From NCBI GenBank assembly GCA_031216445.1, contig CM062213.1, positions 2,082,501 to 2,146,500 of the forward strand: a DNA stretch of 64,000 nt, given 5' to 3'. Within the stretch, counting starts at the first letter, position 1. The number at the start of each line of letters is the position of its first letter. A model generated the notes under the pieces. It was not told the DNA's origin and searched no databases. It saw only the letters and a program-made list of their open reading frames with translations. The translations under genes were made by a program, and so were the position numbers. Below are positions 1 to 11,345 of the stretch, piece after piece. This stretch comes from Lateolabrax maculatus. Taxonomy: Eukaryota; Chordata; Actinopteri; Acropomatiformes; Lateolabracidae.

Positions 1-134
1 GACGTGCCCTCCAGGGATATTGTTCCTTTCAGGATTACTTTTTGTCCAATCTCGACAGCCACATCTTTCCCCTGCAGACCAGTGACCTCCGTCTTAAAGG
101 CACGGCGCAGAATATTCTTGGCAAAGCGGTTTCT
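1..134 (-). other. Unassigned coding-like stretch at the left edge
   Basis: On the minus strand a frame stays open for about 44 codons, from just after a TAA at 135-137 to the window edge. It contains the peptides FAKNILRRAFKTEVTGL and QGKDVAVEIGQKVILKG, and the composition looks more protein-like than the flanking DNA. It does not match the DOCK3 exon expected next (beginning HLGLDLVPRK in the mammalian protein), and I do not recognise a family. The plus strand is also open here for about 68 codons, which weakens the case. It could be a retroposed gene fragment, a repeat or chance. Confidence 0.2.
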
Positions 135-1475
135 TTAACTGTGAATGAGAAACTAAATGTGTATTTCGGTATTACCTTTGGCAGAGGAGGGCCTGTAAAT
201 TGTGTTTAACAAAGGCTCCAGAGGCAGAGGAAACACATCATTCCCTGGCTGATAAGGTTTAAGAACTGAGGGTTTTCTCCATTACATTTCACTTAGCTGT
301 GGCTCGCTTCCTTTCATACAATGACAAGAAAACCTTTGAGGTGGAGCACTATATTACTTTCCTTTATTTCCTTTATACTTTCCCTAGGCCTGCATCTAAA
401 AACTACTTACATTATCAGTTATTTTCTCGATTAATTGAGTGAAAGTTTTGTCTTCATGTTGTTACTTTTTTCACAATTAAATTACATTTAGCGTTTTCTA
501 TCCTCACATTTGAAAACATATTTGGCATTTTTGCTTGAAAAATGACTCAAATAATTAATTGATAATCAAAATAGTCTATTTGACTATTTAATGAATCGAG
601 TGACTGATAAGCTCAACAGTAATAAGAACTTATCTTCCAACTTTGAAAAAGCTACCAGAGCGCTTTAAAGTAAAATAAATAAATGAACCACTCACAACAG
701 AAGAAGCTGCACTGGTGCCACCTTTCAGTGCAAGATAGTTAAAGGCTACGAACTAATGCTGCAACATGTCTCTTCACTCGCCAGTTGGGGACCGATAGAT
801 GAGGCAAGAACAGTAACACCCAATATTACTGGGTTAATGGGCCCTATAAAAGTGTAAAAAAACAACAACGAAATACCCCTAAATACTACTGTAAGTACTA
901 TTACTGCTACTATTACTACAATGATACCAATACCTCATCTTCCTTGTGAGCACACACACCAGCTCACAGTCTGTCTCCTCGCCACAGACAGCGGATTGGA
1001 GCTTTAAATAACCCCTGTTACAGTCCTGAGCCGCCCACCTTTCATTTCTCCAGCAGTAATAACTCAATCCCAAGTCAACAGGCAATTTCTCTCCATTTCA
1101 TTTGTTTTCCATCAGCCTTTTGAGAAGCTCCCGTGAGTCTTTTCCCACAGAGGTGTGCGGCTTCATCCACCTGCCTCCAATCACACTTCTATTTGCCCTG
1201 AGCAGGTGTCAGGGGAGCACGATGATCTGCCGTCTGCAGCACTGATTTAGGGCGCAGAGCTTCTTGAAATGTCAACACATCAGTGTGTGTGTGATATTTG
1301 TGTTTTTTATTTCAGTAGAACATTCTTCAAGTCAATAAAACTATTAACATTTATTTATATAGGAAAATGCTTCATCCAATATTGATTTAAGCTTTTTAGA
1401 GCAACATACCTTAGAGCTACATACAGTACAGGCTTGGTGTGTGAATACTGTGTGAGTGTGTGTGTGTGTTCTCAC
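135..1475 (-). other. dock3: dock3 intron 6 (partial)
   Basis: Non-coding and AT-rich. The donor is at 1475-1474. A CA-rich run on the transcript strand begins a few bases inside the intron (1446-1469 on the plus strand). No other gene or recognisable repeat is seen. Confidence 0.8.
1446..1475 (-). promoter_or_regulatory. CA-rich element next to the exon 6 donor
   Basis: On the transcript strand the donor GTGAGA is followed at once by an ACACACACAC run and then CTCACACAG. CA-rich RNA directly downstream of a 5' splice site is a known binding context for hnRNP L and can repress or enhance exon use. Binding here is inferred from sequence only. Confidence 0.45.
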
Positions 1476-1624
1476 TCGTTGCCCCAGTCCAGTCGGACGG
1501 TGATGTGTCTCTTGACGTCTCGACTCTGGTCCTGCGTCAGGTGACCGGACAGGAGCTGCCTCCTCAGGTCGATCAGCTCCATCATCACGTGGCGAACCTT
1601 GTAGAACAGATCCACTTTGTGTTT
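1476..1624 (-). CDS. dock3: dock3 exon 6: helical ELMO-contact region
   Basis: A 149-base exon with 49 codons plus two bases. The acceptor is CATCAG behind a CT-repeat tract, and the donor is GA|GTGAGA, so the glutamate of the WGNE motif is completed by the next exon. The peptide runs KHKVDLFYKVRHVMMELIDL, then RRQLLSGHLTQDQSRDVKRH, then ITVRLDWGN. Against human DOCK3 only a few residues differ (KVRHVMM for KLRHVMN; SRD for VRE). If the following intron is retained, the codon after the glutamate is TGA, so an unspliced product would stop at once. Reading on past the donor gives a false C-terminus; the exon end is set by the family's phase-2 junction here. Confidence 0.97.
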
Positions 1625-1628
1625 CTGA

Positions 1629-1655
1629 TGGAGAGAGAGAGAGAGAGGGAGGGAT
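1629..1655 (-). promoter_or_regulatory. CU-repeat polypyrimidine tract at exon 6 acceptor
   Basis: The plus strand reads (GA)n-GGGAGGG, so the transcript has CCCTCCCTC followed by a CT repeat and then CATCAG. It is the polypyrimidine tract of the exon 6 acceptor and also has the CUCUCU motifs typical of PTB binding sites. Confidence 0.5.
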
Positions 1656-2136
1656 AATGTTCATCTGTTGTTCAGCACACAAGATTCATATTATCCAGCT
1701 CGTGAAGAAGCTGTCATTCTCTGGCACTACAAGGCTTTTTTTTTGTAGTGTCTTATCCGAGGCCCTGGCACTCACACAACAACAACTCACACTGTAATAC
1801 ACTTAAGGTGAATGCACTCATTGTTTTTTCCTATTCAGCCTCGCAGAGAGAGTTGGAGCCTATGCCAGCATGTATTGGCCAGGAGGCAGAGAACCAGTGT
1901 GAACAGATCACAGTCTATCACAGAGCTCACATCAACAAACACATTCACAGTGTTTTGAAATTCATTGAGAAGACACAAAGAAAACCTTCTTGCTTTGAGC
2001 CTCACTATTTCATTTCCTCCTTCCAGATTGATTTAATTTGTCTCTGAAAACAAAGGCAGCGTTAATTGGACTACAGTGGGTCAATAGTTTGGTGTTTCAA
2101 CTGAGATGGGACAGCAATTGCATAAACAGGTGAGCG

Positions 2137-2162
2137 CACACACACACACACACACACACACA
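2137..2162. repeat. (CA)n microsatellite
   Basis: An uninterrupted run of about 13 CA units. Confidence 0.95.
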
Positions 2163-2316
2163 AAACCCGATACACACCCGATCCACCTATAGCTTGTTCT
2201 ATTATTAGCACTCTAATTTACCCTTCAGCTGCAGGCAGCGGGGTTAAATGTCCATTCAGTTCTTGGCAGGACAACTAGATAGGCTATTCCTCTGCACAGG
2301 GGGGCAGGTGCTTTGA

Positions 2317-2320
2317 ACAC

Positions 2321-2364
<44 letters not shown>

Positions 2365-2365
2365 T
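2317..2365. repeat. (CA)n microsatellite, interrupted
   Basis: A CA run broken by two CG-containing units near its ends. Confidence 0.95.
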
Positions 2366-2507
2366 GTCCTATGAGATTGTAAGTGTGTAAGGTCTACACC
2401 AAAACTACACTCACACACACTCATACATATACAGTATGTTACATGTGGCTATACTGTATGTGTGGGACATGATTACATTAACATTCACATGCATATACAG
2501 ACTGTAT

Positions 2508-2532
2508 ACACACACACACCCACACACACACA

Positions 2533-2579
<47 letters not shown>

Positions 2580-2580
2580 C
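2508..2580. repeat. (CA)n microsatellite with CCCA interruptions
   Basis: A 70-base imperfect CA tract with CCCA and AAAC interruptions. It creates spurious valine/cysteine-repeat frames on the minus strand. Confidence 0.95.
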
Positions 2581-3355
2581 TGCATACGTGCATATAGATG
2601 TCCATGCATGTATAAATAATTGTTAACACGTGTAGAAGTTCGGACGCCTGTGAAAGCAGCTGAAGAAGAGAGAAGCGCAGTGAACCACCTCATTCTGTTG
2701 TGAATAATCCCGTCTCTTCCAGCCTCAGTCTGTCAGATATACTTTATATTATATAACTCTGGCTGCAGTGGAGGTGGAGCTGTTTTTGGGGAAACTCATC
2801 TTGGAAATACGACAGCAGTTTGGCGAACACGGTTGAAATCGACCGGTGTGACTTGCCCGGGAGGTTTCTCTGCTCTTCTCCCAGTGCATGCTGGGATGGA
2901 CTTAAGCCCCAGCCAGGAAGTGGGTATTGAGATTAGATGGAAGAACAGATAGTTCCACCGCAGCAGTCAAGAGTTCATCCTTAAAAATATTTCTGAAGAT
3001 AGACAGCTTGTATCAGCCTGGTGCTCTCTCCATGAACTTTGTACACATCATTTTCTTTTTCCTACCCAACTTCCCAGTCTACTTCTACTTTAAACTGAGT
3101 GCATAAGAAGTTATTTAAAACATGGTATCATTAATTACAACGGTTGGTTTCCTGTTGTTACAGTAGTTTATACATTATAATTCAACAGGGAATCTCTTTT
3201 CACAGCACTGGCATCTCTTTCTCAGTAGTTCCTGTTGGGAATCAGGTTGCACCGTCCCGGCAGTGCTGAGTGATTATCGTGTTTTTAGAAACTCAAGGTT
3301 AAAAATACTTCAACTTTTAGCCAAAGAGTGCCACCTTTCAAATGGATTTTCAGTG

Positions 3356-3368
3356 GTTGCTTAGCAAC
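3356..3368. promoter_or_regulatory. Palindromic RFX-like site
   Basis: GTTGC-TTA-GCAAC is a perfect inverted repeat of 5-base arms around a 3-base spacer and resembles the paired half-sites bound by RFX factors. One half departs from strict consensus. Function is inferred only from the motif. Confidence 0.3.
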
Positions 3369-5292
3369 AACAAGAGTCATGCACAGCAGTTCCCTTCAGC
3401 ATCTGTTTAGCATTTGTTTTTAAGGAAGATGCCCAGTGTACACAGACACTAATGCTGTTTGATACACACTCTGTGAGAGTCTGCAGGATCATTAATGATG
3501 CAGGAACATCTTTCTTTTAAGTGTTAGCTCTTAAGAAATCATCTTAAAGGACAGACAAAGGTACACTTTTCATTAATTATATGTGATATACTAAGTGCCA
3601 GTGACAAGTTACCAAACTGATAAAGAAATAATCAAAAAATAAATAAACAAACAAACAAAAAGTTAATTTGACGTAAGAAAAATCTTGTAAAGCCGTGTTG
3701 GTGATGAAGATGATTAAATGAACACACAACTATTAATCAAAATCATAACCAATTAGTTAGTCACTAGTACACTGAAAGAAGGAATTACACAAGTGATGAT
3801 TTCAACTAGGCTGAGTGAATGAATTAAAAGTCAGTTAAATAATTGCAGTTTATACAATCACGCAAACACACATGAAGGACTCATGGCGTCTAATACTGAT
3901 GGAGCCGTCACACTGAGCACGCTGACCCGAACTGAGCCAAGAAATCAGCAGACCTGCAGTCAGTTTTCTCATGCAAAGTTTGGGAACAAGAATTTGATAT
4001 TTGTTCTTTTAGCTTTAGAAACAGAAAACTAAAAGATTTTTAGGTATTTGTATTGTAACAATGAAAATGATTAATACGTTACATTACCTTTGAGACATTA
4101 CAATAACACATGAGACCATCCTGCAGCCTGTATCAACCTGTGCACTTCATTTTATTTTGATTGACTGTGTGCTACAACACATCGTATCCTAAAGCCAAAG
4201 CAAGTCCATCATTTCTGGTTCATTCATTGTGCTCAGGGGAAGCTCATATAGGCCAGTTCATAGCATAAATGGTTATAAACTTTAGTTCGGCAGGATACAC
4301 TCTGTTCCTGAGGGGGCTCCTCCATCAAAGCAGCGGCGCAGGATCAGCAATAAAGCACAAGTGCTATACAGACCAGAGCCCAGCAGACACATCCCCGAGA
4401 TACAGGACACACAAAACGCACACAGCTCTTATTTACAGCAGCAGGCGGAGAGAGGAGCTGCACCGGGAGCAAGGTTCACAAACACATTTACACCGGAGAG
4501 CTGCCTGACACTGGCTGCCTATTGTCAGCCACTGGGCCGCCGGGGGAGACAGTAAAGTATGTGCTTGGCTCAAGTTCACCTCAATAGAAGGAGAGAGCTT
4601 GTTTGTCACTCTCCTTTAGGGCTACACAAACTCAAAGGAAAGACTCTGGAGTAAAGGCGTACTTTCCAAGAGACACATGACTGGATGAACTTGGAGGAAC
4701 CGCTGACTTCATCCAGGTAAGTGCAGAATCACGTGACCATAATGTGTGAGGCACAACGGAGTCTGGTACTCAATTCACAGACGTTAATAGGTCCCATTCA
4801 AGGCTATCTAGTTTTGAGATTTCAGAGCGGGTCAATACTACATTTTTGTCCCTGGGACAGTCACAGTCACTAACAGAGATCAAAACTTTCCAGGAAATTG
4901 ATGAGTTTCAGGACGTGTAGGAGTTTTAACAAGTCAGCTATCTTTCAAAACATGTGACATCATGTCTTACAAAATGGCTGCTGGCGTGAAATGTGGATCA
5001 GAATCTGGTGAAGACTCCTCTAGTGTGACAATTCACATGGTTTGTTAGTGGACTCCACAGAGGTCGGTCCATTAACACAATCACAATGAGAAAGCAGTTT
5101 ATTTTTCTACATGCATGAAATAAAAGCACGAGCAACAGGTTTTTGGGCAACAGGGAGCGGAAGCATCGCAATGTGCCATCTGTACTTCTTTTACTCAAAC
5201 AGCCAGTCTGCCTGCTTCAAAACCAGGACTGTGGATGCATTCAGGACATCTGTCCGTCCCGGTCAGCGGGTGGATGCGCTTTGACCTTCGAC

Positions 5293-5327
5293 CCTGTTCT
5301 GAGTCGATCGACTCGACTCGGAACAGG
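5293..5327. other. Strong 15-bp stem hairpin
   Basis: Left arm CCTGTTCTGAGTCGA (5293-5307) pairs with right arm TCGACTCGGAACAGG (5313-5327) around a 5-base loop. A single T-G pair is the only imperfection on the plus strand (A-C on the minus strand). The inner part, GAGTCGATCGACTC, is a perfect 14-base palindrome. No gene product is assigned. Confidence 0.7.
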
Positions 5328-6222
5328 TGCACCAGCTGGCACAACAGGAAGGAACCAAGTCTCCTCTCCACCTCTAGCTGGCACTGAAGATACGACCATC
5401 CACACCATGGAAATCTGGCTTTCTTCGAGAGGTACGACTGAGCACTAAAGTTTTTTATATTATTTCCTGCTGCAGAGTGGAAATCTCCTTTGTGTCGGCT
5501 ATTTGTGGATTCAGTCTCCCTCCTACCTCTCTCCCTCCCTAACTGCCTGCTCTGCCTCTTTCCCCAGCTGGAGTGAGTAATCACACCTTCACATCCAGCG
5601 GGAACGAATACACAAACACACACGCCGACACCGTTTAACACATCTTTACCACTTCAGCGCTATAAAAACCAGCTGAGCACATCTCCGATAATGACGTGGA
5701 AGTGGAAGCTATTCTGTTCCATTGGACCTCTTATTCAAGCCATCTTGATATTAGTTAAGCAAAACAAAAGTACAATGATACATACATGAAGTTTCAGCAT
5801 AGCTCTTTGCCACAGCAAAGCAAAGTGTAATACAGAACAACAAGAGAAGGAAAACAACTACTCATGTTTAACCTTACAAGGCAGCTTCCGGCGGCGCTGC
5901 AGTGCTTACCGCAGCTGACTAAATCAAACATTTACTTTCCTCTTTATTGCTGCATTGGCCTTTTGCTTTTCAGAGTTAGAGGGACATAATATGAAGATTT
6001 TAATCACTCTGACAGCCCGCAAACTAGAGAGGCCCACCATAACGTCTCCCCTCCATTAATAAACAGCCCCTGCATTTTCCACCAGCGCATAAAACTACAG
6101 CAGTGGTTTTCCAAGCTGTGGGTCAGGGACCTAAGGTGGGTCCCCAGTGGGTAGGAGGTTGTCACAGCTCGGCATTAATATATAATAGGATTTTATTCGG
6201 TCTGACAGCTCTAATATCAAAT

Positions 6223-6284
6223 GGGACATTTGCAACACTTCTTTTCCATTAGCAACATCCTGCTCCATTTTCACACCTGACAAA
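6223..6284. repeat. Direct duplication, copy A
   Basis: About 60 bases, including CCATTAGCAA and CCATTTTCAC, that recur at 7458-7520 with roughly 84 percent identity counted by eye and one small indel. Confidence 0.6.
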
Positions 6285-7457
6285 TGAGAAAAGCAAAAGG
6301 CATGTTTTAAAGTTTCAATTGGTTTCACTGGGAATTCTGAAGTGCTTGGTTGTGCTACTGATGAGGTTTCCACGTTGGATTAGAATATGAAACACATTAA
6401 ATATTTCAAAATATTCACAGCTTGAAAACAAAATCACAATCTGCACCTTATATATAAAAATCTATTTAATCATTTGTTTTGGCCGACGTGGAACAGAATT
6501 ACAAGTGTCATTTTAATTTTAATTTAATTTTAGAAACATAACTATATTTTCTGCTTGTTAGATGCTCCACTATGTTCGCCTGCTAGTCACTAACTTCGTC
6601 TGTCTGCTGTTTGCTGCTGCGGAGGCAGTGTACAGTGGGTTCATCAGAGCTGAAGATAAAACAGCCGCCTGCCTTGGCTGGAAACGTCTTTGACTGAACA
6701 AAAACCAAAACAATGAGCTGAAAGATGCTAAAACGCTCCACAGAGCTGCAGAGTCGGGTGATAATTCTGTGTGGGTTTGTTTGACTCATGATTCATGCAA
6801 AAAGTTTGATGTGAAGATGTGATTACACCTTCATTTATGTTCTTTTAAAGTGTATTTAGACGCATCTTGTAAAGTGAACATTGAGGCTCACAACGTTCAT
6901 TCTGGCTGACACGTAGTGTGTTTTGGTAATTCAAGGCTTTCATATTTTACCGGCCAGTACAGTAGTAAACACTAAATTATCTCTCACTGTGAAAAGAATA
7001 GACACGTAAGGTATCCAATTTACAAAAAGACCAATAAAATAAAAACTATATGCAGAAATTGTTTGTGAAGAGCTGCAGGAAGCTTGTGGAACAGAAGCCG
7101 ACCTGAAATTGATGCTGGATTGCGGCTCTCTGTATGGTCGACATGAATGCAATGTAACAAGCATTGAGCACCAATGAATTACCTTTAATCATTACAGCTG
7201 AGTTTCAAACATTCTTTCCACAAAAGTCTCTACATTGTGAATGAGTGTATGATTTCAGATGCAGCCCTAACAGCCACGCTGCTGTAGCACAGTCCTCAGG
7301 TTGCTGCCTCGTAATACTGGATAATAACTCTAACTCACTCTGACACGATGCAAATTAATCAGGTAATCTGTAAAGAGTAACTGATTACTTTCAGGGAAGT
7401 TACCAGTTTGAGGCCCACTAATGGGATGTGAGTTGCCTGGCATCTCCCAAATCAGAG

Positions 7458-7520
7458 GGGACCCTCGCAACACCTCTGATCCATTAGCAAACGTCCTGCT
7501 TCATTTTCACGCCTGTCAAA
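7458..7520. repeat. Direct duplication, copy B
   Basis: Diverged second copy of 6223-6284, offset by 1235 bases in the same orientation. The match starts at GGGAC, runs through GCAACAC and CCATTAGCAA, and fades after CAAA. Confidence 0.6.
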
Positions 7521-8496
7521 CCGGCGGCTGCGTTACTGAAAACAAAAGTGCTGCGGCAAATCACCAGGGAGCACAAACAAAGAGCCTCTGGATTCCTTCT
7601 TGGTCTCCACTGCTAAACTGTTGTTGTAAAACGCTGCCGCTGCTTTCTCAGGTTTTATCTGGACAAGGGAAGATTTTTATGTTTTTATATTGTCTTTCAG
7701 TCTAAATCGTGGACCTGAAACAGATAGAAGAGGTTCATGTTAACTGAATGAGAGCCTGGACTGCAGGTCAATGAGACAGAAAGGTCAGATGTTTTTCATC
7801 TTCATCTCAATCATGTATTCAGCGAGTAGATTAAGGTCAACGTTTTGATTCGGAACAAGTTCAACTGCCATCAGCATGGTACTTGATGTAAGCAAGCAGA
7901 GAGATTACATGAAAGACTCTGGAGGTCAGAAAAATGCTCAGGTATTGAGGTTAAAAATAAAAACAGTTACTATTTGGAGTGAACAGAGAAGTTGTATGTG
8001 TTAAAACAGCTAGATCACTTTTTAACTGAGTAGTAAGTAACACTCACACAACAACATATACAAAAACCTTACTAGATTGGATTAACCTGGTGGAATACAA
8101 CATGTGCTTTACTGTATATATGTATTTGAAGTATTGTTTATTATTATATCCTAGGCCGAACAACACAGGCTTGTCACAGCTACAAGACCTGCATAAAACA
8201 TGTTTTTTACCTTTATTTCTGGGCTTGTAAGGGAACATTGGCAAGTCTAGACACTAAACTGTAGGTGGAAATAAATATTTAGTACATTGGAGGGTAAAAT
8301 CAACAAATTAAAATGAATGCCCTTCATTGAAATGTTCTGTGCTAAGCCACCAAGCTGTCAAAGAGTTTGGTAAAGGCAACCTTATCTAGCAGGAGTTTGG
8401 CATCTTGCAGCGTGCAATATGTGACTGTGTGTGACTGGTGCAAACTCCATCCTAAATCCTCCACTGACCTTGTGTGAACCCTGCCTGGTAACACGC

Positions 8497-8498
<2 letters not shown>

Positions 8499-8548
<50 letters not shown>
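8499..8548. repeat. (CA)n microsatellite
   Basis: A perfect run of about 25 CA units. Confidence 0.97.
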
Positions 8549-8549
<1 letters not shown>

Positions 8550-9154
8550 AGACACATACACAGTAATGCCAGAAGCAGGATGTGATAGCAGGGATGCCGG
8601 CCAGTCATGTGTCATGCTGTGTGTAGTTCAGGAGGTGGACAGAAGGACAGTTTCCTCTCTGACTGTAAGAAACATTTTCACCAGCTGGTACAAGTGACTC
8701 AAGTCAGACGTGGCACAAATAACACAACTGTTATGAAATAAAACACGTAAAAAGTACATGGATCTGTTTGGATCCCCTGAACATGTGGAAGTAAATGAGA
8801 TAGGAAGCTACCGTCGAGACATTTTAATCTAAACACCCAGATCTGAGTCTTAATTTTCTCTGTGGCTCCCAACTAACCCTAAACCTAATGTTATCTCACC
8901 CTCCAACTACAATTATTATTTCTCTCTTGTTTAAAAAGCAGCAGACTGTGATTTAAGTGTACACATGTTTTAAGTGTAAATACAGGAATCAGATATAATT
9001 CACCTTTAAAAGTATGTATATACAAATAAGTAGCGAAAACGTCGATAAGGTACAAAAACAAACAAAAGAACTAACAAAAATTCAGAAGTAGACACCCTGG
9101 ACATGGTGTAAATAGAATTAAGTGGATATTTCAGCAAGAACTGAGGGGAAGTTC

Positions 9155-9330
9155 AGCTTTTGGAAGGACATCTTCCTTCATATTATCAATAGGAGGGGAA
9201 AAAAACTCTGAATGACAATATGCTGCATGGGCACACATTTTGGAAGGACAACCTGCACATACAGCTTCACCGTGCAGAAATAAACATTTTGGAAGGACAC
9301 AGCCTCAAAAAGGGAAATTTTGGAAGGAAA
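9155..9330. repeat. Cluster of TTTTGGAAGGACA motifs
   Basis: The motif TTTTGGAAGGA occurs four times within about 170 bases (near 9159, 9239, 9289 and 9319), three times followed by CA. Spacing is irregular (about 80, 50 and 30 bases), so this is a degenerate tandem array or a repeat internal to an older element. No coding sense was found. Confidence 0.55.
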
Positions 9331-10709
9331 CCACACTCTCAGAAAGGTCAAAGGTGATGATGTCCAGGAGGACAATTATGCTTCCTGATATTGGAGTGCC
9401 AGTTTCCTTCAGCAGCTGAGGACTGCAAAGGACACTGAGGTCGGGAATAAAGGCCACAAGCCACTTCCCTAAAAAACAACCTACAAGCCAGCCACGGTGC
9501 CAGTGAATATCCCATTTAACCAACAAGTCCTCCAAATTAAACAACTAAATTACGACTTTGTTAAGGTTAGGGGACCCTGTCGTCATGGTTACAATAATAA
9601 TCAATTGGTTGGTTAAAAAGGACAGTCTCCATTCAACAGAGGGCTTCCTTTATACCTTCAGGGTGTGAATTAACATTATTTGCACACAAAACTAACCTGT
9701 AACCATAGAAACAATGCCAACGGCAAATTAAAGTTTACTGGGAATGTCCCATACATCGACTGTGCGACTGTGGTACTCGGACAGTGCAGTTGGCTAAATC
9801 CCGTAAATGATTTACTAGATGGCAGTAATGCAGCTATGATGGTTATGTTATTATGATTTTATGAGTGTGTCTGTTTATTTTACATTATGCCTTTACTATG
9901 AACTCACGCAGGGAAAATGGAAGGAAACTCATCATCTCTCATTTATATGAGTTACTGTATGTTTTGTTCCACATAAACTTCTTAAATATCTGTCAAATTC
10001 AAAATCTACTTAATCATAATATATATTTTTTAGTGTATAACCTTCTCAGTAGCCTACTCAGGGCTGTGCTGTAGTTGTTTGCAGGACATTTTTCTCCTGA
10101 GTGTGATGTTAATTCAAAATTGCTGAAGAGGATTTGCTGCAATTAGTTTCACCTTGAATATAACTAGTTAGACAGCTTTTATTATGATACAATGGACACT
10201 ACATCAAAATAAGAGCAAAAAATGACAGCATCTCTACCCCATAAAAGGACGGGAGACATTTAGGATGAAGAAGAATTACAGTTTGAAAATTGGATTAAAC
10301 TCTTTACAGGTAAATGTAAAACTCTGCGCTGAGTGATGTGATGTGGGTGACATTAAGCCCCTTTCTTAATTTAAACACAATGGAAATATGAGTATTAAAA
10401 CTCTGGAACAGCAAAAGTGAGCGACATTCCTGGAGTGTAGCAGAGAGAATTTAGTTAATAAAGAAGTGACAGCACAAAAACAATCAATGGTAGAAGCTGC
10501 ACATCCTTATCAATCATCACAGAGATGTGGTCACTCACAAAAACACTTTTAAGAGACACGAAGGATATTTTGAATATTATGTAATTGTGTCATAAGCTTA
10601 TACAACTAAAATAACTGAAGCATTACAAAGACAACATCAGTAGATATATAAGCTTTTCATGGATGCAATAAAAAAAAAACAACAGCTACTGTACGCCAAC
10701 AATGGCCTC

Positions 10710-10736
10710 GTCGCCGTGGCAACGATGGGTGAGTCA
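10710..10736 (+). promoter_or_regulatory. X-box (RFX) motif beside an AP-1 site
   Basis: GTCGCC-GT-GGCAAC (10710-10723) fits the RFX X-box pattern GTNRCC-N(0-3)-RGYAAC at every fixed position. TGAGTCA, a consensus AP-1 site, follows at 10730-10736. About half such an X-box is expected by chance in a window this size, so this is only a candidate intronic enhancer. Confidence 0.3.
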
Positions 10737-10877
10737 GCCCTTGTAAATATATGACACTGCACTTACTGAAACCTATAGATCCTGGGCAGACACAGACAAA
10801 CACGCCTATACATGCAGCTCAAATCCACAAGTATGGACAAAAACACACTTTTACTGTGCGTTCAAAACTCTCTCTTT

Positions 10878-10901
10878 CACACACACACACACACACACAC
10901 C
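10878..10901. repeat. (CA)n microsatellite
   Basis: About 12 CA units, next to CTCTCTTTC. Confidence 0.95.
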
Positions 10902-11159
10902 TAAATCACAGATGCTTTATTTCGAAACAGACACACTGCATGCCCAGATGTAGGAGATGATTGTAGCTACTTACAGGTGTGATAGGATGATAAATCCACT
11001 CGTTTCCCTCCTCGCCTTTCTCCTTTCTCCTCTCTCTTTCTCTTTCTCTAAATTCTAACACTGGCAAGCCGCTAAAAAGCGATCCGAACCGGCGGACGAG
11101 AAGAAAATCATAGCCTGTCAAACGACCTGAGATCCTCACAATGTACTGTAGCAGCACAA

Positions 11160-11345
11160 CCTCTCTCTCTCTCTGCTTGTGTATCTACAGTATGTGTGTG
11201 TACCTAAGCCTTATTCTGCCTCTCTCCCATCCTCTGACCTGCTCCCAGTCTCCATCTTTCTCATCTTTCTTCATCTCTCTTCTCCCTCTCTCCCTCCCTC
11301 TCTCTCCCTCCCTCTCTCTCTCTCTCAGCCACCCACCCACCCACA
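11160..11345. repeat. Pyrimidine-rich low-complexity tract
   Basis: Mainly (CT)n and CCCT runs on the plus strand, ending in a short (CCCA)n run. Frames across it are serine/leucine/proline-rich artefacts. Confidence 0.8.

Noticed and set aside
1456..1475. Reading exon 6 on to the TGA at the exon border as a protein C-terminus
   Set aside because: The GA|GTGAGA donor matches the conserved phase-2 border of the family; the stop lies in the intron.
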